Part shown: positions 7,686 through 10,960 of the stretch, in pieces
How the letters are laid out: every line of letters begins with the position of its first letter
Position numbering within the stretch: position 1 is the first letter of the stretch
Translations under genes and position numbers: made by a program
The notes under the pieces: generated by a model
What the model was told of the DNA's origin: nothing
What the model saw: only the letters and a program-made list of their open reading frames with translations
The model's database searches: none
Assembly: GCA_964383905.1 (NCBI GenBank)
Contig: CAYLJO010000207.1
Coordinates: forward strand, 1-10,960
DNA length: 10,960 bases
Direction of reading: 5' to 3'
From: CAYLJO01 sp964383905
GTDB taxonomy: Bacteria > Acidobacteriota > Blastocatellia > Pyrinomonadales > Pyrinomonadaceae

Positions 7686-7735
7686 CGACCGGCAGCCAGC
7701 TCGGGCCGATTACCGGCCACTGATCGCTGATCACT
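7677..7735. repeat. Nested inverted repeat in the divergent dehydrogenase-thiO junction
   Basis: The outer arms AGTAATCAGCGACC (7677-7690) and GATCGCTGATCACT (7722-7735) are complementary at 12 of 14 positions. Inside them GGCCG (7704-7708) and CGGCC (7714-7718) form a five-base stem around ATTAC. The outer arms overlap the end of the duplicated 55 bases. It could be a regulator site for two divergent genes, a cruciform or dispersed intergenic repeat, or the structure that broke the assembly. No function is assigned. Confidence 0.5.
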
Positions 7736-7771
7736 TGGAGAGCGTTGCATCATACCAGTAAGCCTTTATCA

Positions 7772-8929
7772 ATGCGAAATCAAGAATCATCCGGGGGAAA
7801 AGGGACGGCCGACGCCATCGTGATCGGCGGCGGTGTGGTTGGGTTATCGGTCGCGCGCGCACTTTCGCAACGCGGCCTCCGTGTGACGTTGATCGAGCGG
7901 GCGAGACTCGGAGCGGAAGCCTCTTTCGCGGCCGCCGGAATGCTTGCGCCGCAGGCGGAGGCCAATCGCGCCGATGCTTTTTTTGAACTGGCATGCGCGG
8001 GCCGCGACCTTTACCCGGCAACCGCGGCGGCGCTCTGCGAAGAGACCGGCATCGACATTGAACTTGAAAGAACGGGCACGCTCTATCTGGCATTCACGGA
8101 AGGTGATGAGGAGGAGATCGAGCGCCGCTACGAGTGGCAATCGCGCGCCGGATTGCCGGTCGAGCGGTTGAGCGGGGATGAGGCGCGGCAGATGGAGCCG
8201 TTTATCTCCGAGCACGTGCGCGGCGCGCTGCGTTTTCCTCTCGACGTGCAGGTCGAGAACCGGCGGCTCATCGCGGCGCTCACCGCCGCCGCCCAAAAAT
8301 ACGGCGTTCGTTTACTGACAGGCACTAATGTCGAGTCACTGCGCATTACGAAGGCCGGCGTCGAAGGCGTCGAGACCTCTTGTGGGCCCGTGCACGCGCC
8401 CGTTGCGGTTGTCGCATGCGGGGCGTGGTCGTCGTTTATTACATCCCCGGACAGCCCCCTTCCACGCGTCCACATCGAACCTGTGCGCGGCCAGATCCTT
8501 TGCTTCGAGGCGACCGCGCGCCCTGCGAGACATGTTATTTATAGCCCGCGCGGTTATCTCGCGCCACGCCTTGATGGCCGGCTACTGGCGGGGACCACGA
8601 CGGAGCATGCGGGCTTCGACAAGCGCGTCACGGGCGGCGGCATCCACGCCATCTCGACGTGTGCCCTGGAGATTGCGCCCGCAATCAGGCATCTCACGCT
8701 ATTGGATGCGTGGGCCGGACTCAGGCCGCGCGCAGAGGACGAGTTTCCTGTGCTAGGCGCGTGCGCGGAGGTGCGAGGTCTTTATTATGCGACCGGACAT
8801 TATCGCAACGGAATCTTGCTTGCCCCGATCACAGGTGAACTGATCGCCGAGGCGATTACAAACGGCGTCATCTCACCTTTGCTCGCTGCTTTTAGTCCGG
8901 GGCGCTTTCATTATGCCGGTATTGCTTGA
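7772..8929 (+). CDS. thiO: Glycine oxidase ThiO (FAD-dependent)
   Basis: 385 residues from the ATG at 7772. ThiO oxidises glycine to the imine used to build the thiazole ring of thiamin, releasing hydrogen peroxide. The N-terminus has the FAD dinucleotide-binding motif IVIGGGVVGLS (16-26), with the ribose-binding Glu42 ending the second strand (VTLIE), then the FAAAGMLAPQAEA segment typical of ThiO. The C-terminal half has WAGLRPRAEDEFPVLG and GHYRNGILLAP. Arg318 and Arg345 are 27 residues apart, the same spacing as the substrate-site Arg302 and Arg329 of Bacillus subtilis ThiO. An upstream in-frame TTG at 7745 has GGAG four bases before it and would add nine residues; I prefer the ATG because the extension has no family features. 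No other thiamin gene is visible. It is followed closely by the TlpA-like gene, probably co-transcribed. A D-amino-acid oxidase-like relative is the main alternative. Confidence 0.9.
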   Translation: MRNQESSGGKGTADAIVIGGGVVGLSVARALSQRGLRVTLIERARLGAEASFAAAGMLAPQAEANRADAFFELACAGRDLYPATAAALCEETGIDIELERTGTLYLAFTEGDEEEIERRYEWQSRAGLPVERLSGDEARQMEPFISEHVRGALRFPLDVQVENRRLIAALTAAAQKYGVRLLTGTNVESLRITKAGVEGVETSCGPVHAPVAVVACGAWSSFITSPDSPLPRVHIEPVRGQILCFEATARPARHVIYSPRGYLAPRLDGRLLAGTTTEHAGFDKRVTGGGIHAISTCALEIAPAIRHLTLLDAWAGLRPRAEDEFPVLGACAEVRGLYYATGHYRNGILLAPITGELIAEAITNGVISPLLAAFSPGRFHYAGIA

Positions 8930-8947
8930 TCCACATCAGAAAATAGG

Positions 8948-10300
8948 ATGAGGCTTTTCGTCGCCATTATTCTTGCGTCGCTTTTTCATGGGGCAATGCT
9001 CAAGCCCGTGCAGAATTTCGCGCAGGCGCAACCGGACGCCACGCCGCCCGTTCCGACCCCGGAGTCAAGAGAGGCGCGTACGCCGGCAACGCTTTATGAA
9101 GAGGCCAGAGACTACGTGAGAAAAAGGTTCGATGAGTTTAACCGCAAGCATGTGCCTTATGACCCAAAGCTGGCCGAGAAAATCCTCCAAGAGCAGCGAC
9201 AGACGGCCGCACACAGCGCCGAGTTGATCGCCACGCGCTCCCAATTGACCGGCGATGATCTTTACTATCTGGGCCTGCTCTACAGGCTTGCCAACAATGA
9301 TGACGAAGCCCTGAAAGCTCTGCGGACTTTTCTCTCCGAGGGATCAAATCCTGCAGGCGACCATGCGCAAACTGCTCGCCTGGGCGTGGTCGCCATCGCC
9401 GCGCGTAAAGGGCTGCTGGAGGAGTCGGGAAAAGCGCTTGCCGAATATGCGAAAAACCGGCCGCAGAGAGCGGACCGGCGGGCGGAGCTTGAGATGGAAG
9501 TCGCCGTCGCTTACCGCAAGGCCAAACAGTTACCGCGGTCGGAGGCGCACGCGCGGGAGGCTTTCAATGCGGCGAAACTCTTGCGACCCGAGACACCGGC
9601 TGAACAAAGCGCGCGCAAAGACATGCTCAATGCGACGGCCAACTTGCTTGCCGACATCAACCTCGCGATGAACAGACCGGACAGGGCGGCGGCGGCGCTT
9701 GAAGAGCTTCGCAGGATGGCCCTCGCCCTGCCATCCGGCGCGGTCTACAGGCTAGCTGTACGCCGCCTCGCCAGTCTGGGCCGATCGGTTGATCCGGTGA
9801 AAACGGTTGACGATGCCGCAACGCGCAATACCGTTACGGCGCCGGAGCTCACGGTTGCAGATTGGGTGGACCAAAAGCCCGTCAAGCTGTCGGAACTGCG
9901 GGGCCGCGTCGTGCTGCTGGACTTCTGGGCGCCGTGGTGCGGCCCGTGTCAGATGACCTTTCCGGTGCTGAAGAACTGGCACGAGAAATACCGAGACAAG
10001 GGACTTGTCATTCTGGGTCTGACGCATTTCGCCGACGCTTCTGAAGCCGAAGGGCGTGAGATGACGGACAAGGAAGCGTTGAATTACTTACGGCAGTTCA
10101 AGAAGAGGTATCGCTTACCATACGGCTTCGCCGTCGCCGATTCCGGCGCCAACGATTTGCAATACGACGTGTCGTCGATTCCGACCTCATTTCTGATAGA
10201 CCGTCGCGGTGTTGTGCGCTACATCACCGTCGGCGCGGGGGAGGACGAGGCCAAGACGCTCGCGTCAATGATTGAGAAACTCCTTGACGAAACAAAATAG
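8948..10300 (+). CDS. Exported helical-repeat protein with C-terminal TlpA/ResA-like thioredoxin domain
   Basis: 450 residues. Residues 1-27 look like a signal peptide: one Arg, a hydrophobic core (LFVAIILASLFHGAML), then a likely cut after AQA. Residues 28-47 are Pro-rich. Residues about 48-280 are helical and charged, with TPR-like pieces (DDLYYLGLLYRLANNDDEAL, 103-122; later segments near 180-210 and 225-260). Residues about 295-447 form the thioredoxin domain: the strand VVLLDFWAPWCGPCQMTFP contains the CxxC pair Cys331/Cys334, and IPTSFLID carries cis-Pro412. Such periplasmic domains reduce or exchange disulfides, for example in cytochrome c maturation; the partner here is unknown. The helical part may bind a client. 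The gene starts 18 bases after thiO. The start is supported by the signal peptide; AGG abuts the ATG, so no spaced Shine-Dalgarno sequence exists. Family is clear, precise role is not. Confidence 0.85.
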   Translation: MRLFVAIILASLFHGAMLKPVQNFAQAQPDATPPVPTPESREARTPATLYEEARDYVRKRFDEFNRKHVPYDPKLAEKILQEQRQTAAHSAELIATRSQLTGDDLYYLGLLYRLANNDDEALKALRTFLSEGSNPAGDHAQTARLGVVAIAARKGLLEESGKALAEYAKNRPQRADRRAELEMEVAVAYRKAKQLPRSEAHAREAFNAAKLLRPETPAEQSARKDMLNATANLLADINLAMNRPDRAAAALEELRRMALALPSGAVYRLAVRRLASLGRSVDPVKTVDDAATRNTVTAPELTVADWVDQKPVKLSELRGRVVLLDFWAPWCGPCQMTFPVLKNWHEKYRDKGLVILGLTHFADASEAEGREMTDKEALNYLRQFKKRYRLPYGFAVADSGANDLQYDVSSIPTSFLIDRRGVVRYITVGAGEDEAKTLASMIEKLLDETK

Positions 10301-10307
10301 TGGGGAA

Positions 10308-10354
10308 GGGGGCGGTTAAAGGCAGATCCAAGCCGTGCTTTAGCAGCCGCCCCC
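10308..10354. promoter_or_regulatory. Compound hairpin between the TlpA-like and PepSY genes
   Basis: GGGGGCGG (10308-10315) and CCGCCCCC (10347-10354) are perfectly complementary, and within them TAAAG (10317-10321) pairs with CTTTA (10338-10342). The structure fills most of the 63-base spacer and ends nine bases before the PepSY start. There is no U-run after it, only GCTTTATAT, so it is a poor intrinsic terminator. It could stabilise the upstream mRNA 3' end or limit translation of the next gene. The stem is seen directly; the role is inferred. Confidence 0.5.
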
Positions 10355-10363
10355 GCTTTATAT

Positions 10364-10858
10364 ATGCGACCGCTGATCTATCGCCTTCACACCTGGCTGG
10401 GAATGATCGTCGCCGTGCCGGTGCTCGCATGGGCCTCGAGCGGACTGTTATACGCATGGCCGCACGCGGTCGAGGGCGGGAAGGTGGGAAATATCGAGGC
10501 GGCGCGCGTGCGACTGTCGCCGCCGCAGGCTCTCCAACGCGCGAATGAGTTTGCCGGCAGGCCATTGCCGACCACCGCGCTGACGCTGCTGATGCGTGAC
10601 GGGCGTCCGGTTTATCAGGCTGTTGGCGGGATGGGTGCGGATTCACTCCTCATCGATGCGGAGACGGGAGCGGTGAGCAAAACTCCTCCGTCCGGCCTTC
10701 TGACGCGCTACTTTCGCCAGGCCCATTTCTACTTCTTTGCCGGCGACGGCCAAGTCTTCTTACTGGTTATGATGTCGGCGCTCGCCTGTGCCTCGGCGCT
10801 CACCGGCATCTACCTGAACGTGACGTTATGGCGTCGGGGAAGAGTCAAAAGGGCATGA
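10364..10858 (+). CDS. Short PepSY-associated membrane protein (two transmembrane helices)
   Basis: 164 residues. The N-terminus RLHTWLGMIVAVPVLAWASS (7-26) matches the first helix of PepSY-associated membrane proteins, with the LHxWLG start; the helix spans about 11-32. Residues about 50-110 form a small extracytoplasmic PepSY-like region with LLIDAETGAVS. QAHFYFFAGDGQ then leads into a second helix (about 128-152, ending in LTGIYLNVTLW) and a basic tail RRGRVKRA that should lie in the cytoplasm. Full-size family members usually have more helices; this one is complete with its own stop, so it is a short version, not a fragment cut by the window. Relatives are linked to iron/siderophore or redox membrane functions; the substrate is not evident here. 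The ATG at 10364 is preceded by GCTTTATAT without a Shine-Dalgarno sequence. It may belong to the thiO/TlpA transcription unit. Confidence 0.75.
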   Translation: MRPLIYRLHTWLGMIVAVPVLAWASSGLLYAWPHAVEGGKVGNIEAARVRLSPPQALQRANEFAGRPLPTTALTLLMRDGRPVYQAVGGMGADSLLIDAETGAVSKTPPSGLLTRYFRQAHFYFFAGDGQVFLLVMMSALACASALTGIYLNVTLWRRGRVKRA

Positions 10859-10960
10859 TTTAATGGGTCTTGATGACGCGACCTTTGGATATTCCTTTGA
10901 TATACTTAGAGCGTCTAACAAAACCTGAGCTTGCCATGTAAACTATTATGCATGGCGAAG
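10859..10960 (+). other. Right-end intergenic stretch, possible start of another gene
   Basis: AT-richer than the coding DNA. It contains TATACT (10901-10906), a possible -10 element without a convincing -35 partner. It ends with an imperfect inverted repeat, CTTGCCATG (10930-10938) against CATGGCGAAG (10951-10960). An ATG at 10952 (ATGGCGAAG, Met-Ala-Lys) or at 10948 could begin a gene beyond the window, but too little is present to call it. Confidence 0.3.

Noticed and set aside
10300..10548. Small plus-strand ORF starting with GTG over the stop of the TlpA-like gene.
   Set aside because: It runs through the spacer hairpin and overlaps the PepSY gene in another frame; its sequence is Arg/Gly-rich with no family features.
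10224..10646. Minus-strand 140-residue ORF across the TlpA-like and PepSY genes.
   Set aside because: Antisense to two genes with clear domains; Pro/Arg/Ala-rich shadow composition.
1..10960. CRISPR array, tRNA, rRNA, insertion sequence or phage genes.
   Set aside because: No regularly spaced DNA repeats, cloverleaf-like sequence, transposase or phage motifs were seen on either strand.

Overview
The window is GC-rich, densely coded bacterial DNA with six protein genes and one assembly gap. A large TamB-type envelope protein, an exported thioredoxin-fold protein and a short PepSY membrane protein point to a Gram-negative-type (diderm) organism. The gene mix (TamB-like protein, RibB-RibA fusion, NAD-type isocitrate dehydrogenase, ThiO, TPR/TlpA fusion) would suit an Acidobacteriota-like lineage. 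That is only an impression from gene content; no rRNA or phylogenetic marker is present to settle it.

Left block, minus strand (1-7517). In transcription order: an isocitrate dehydrogenase family gene (7517-6519); a 216-base spacer; a ribBA-type riboflavin gene (6302-5121); a 120-base spacer with overlapping inverted repeats; and a very long tamB-like gene (5000 to beyond base 1). The tamB-like frame is open for 1666 codons and runs off the left edge close to the expected end of the protein. Many long plus-strand ORFs lie opposite it and are shadows.

Divergent junction (7518-7771). This holds 100 Ns. The 55 bases left of the gap (7476-7530) are repeated exactly to the right of it (7631-7685), so the gap is most likely a scaffolding artefact where two contigs that really overlap were not merged. 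A nested inverted repeat lies just right of it.

Right block, plus strand (7772-10858). thiO (glycine oxidase) is followed after 18 bases by a secreted helical-repeat/TlpA-like thioredoxin protein, then, after a 63-base spacer with a compound hairpin, by a short two-helix PepSY protein. The last 100 bases are non-coding or the very start of another gene.

Two cofactor-related genes (riboflavin; the FAD enzyme ThiO for thiamin) flank a central-metabolism dehydrogenase, and envelope proteins sit at both ends. I see no prophage, transposon, CRISPR or defence system. The most notable points are a GTP cyclohydrolase II domain that has lost all three zinc cysteines (a RibBX-like pseudoenzyme domain), a run of about 36-residue degenerate repeats inside the TamB-like protein, and the 55-base duplication around the Ns.
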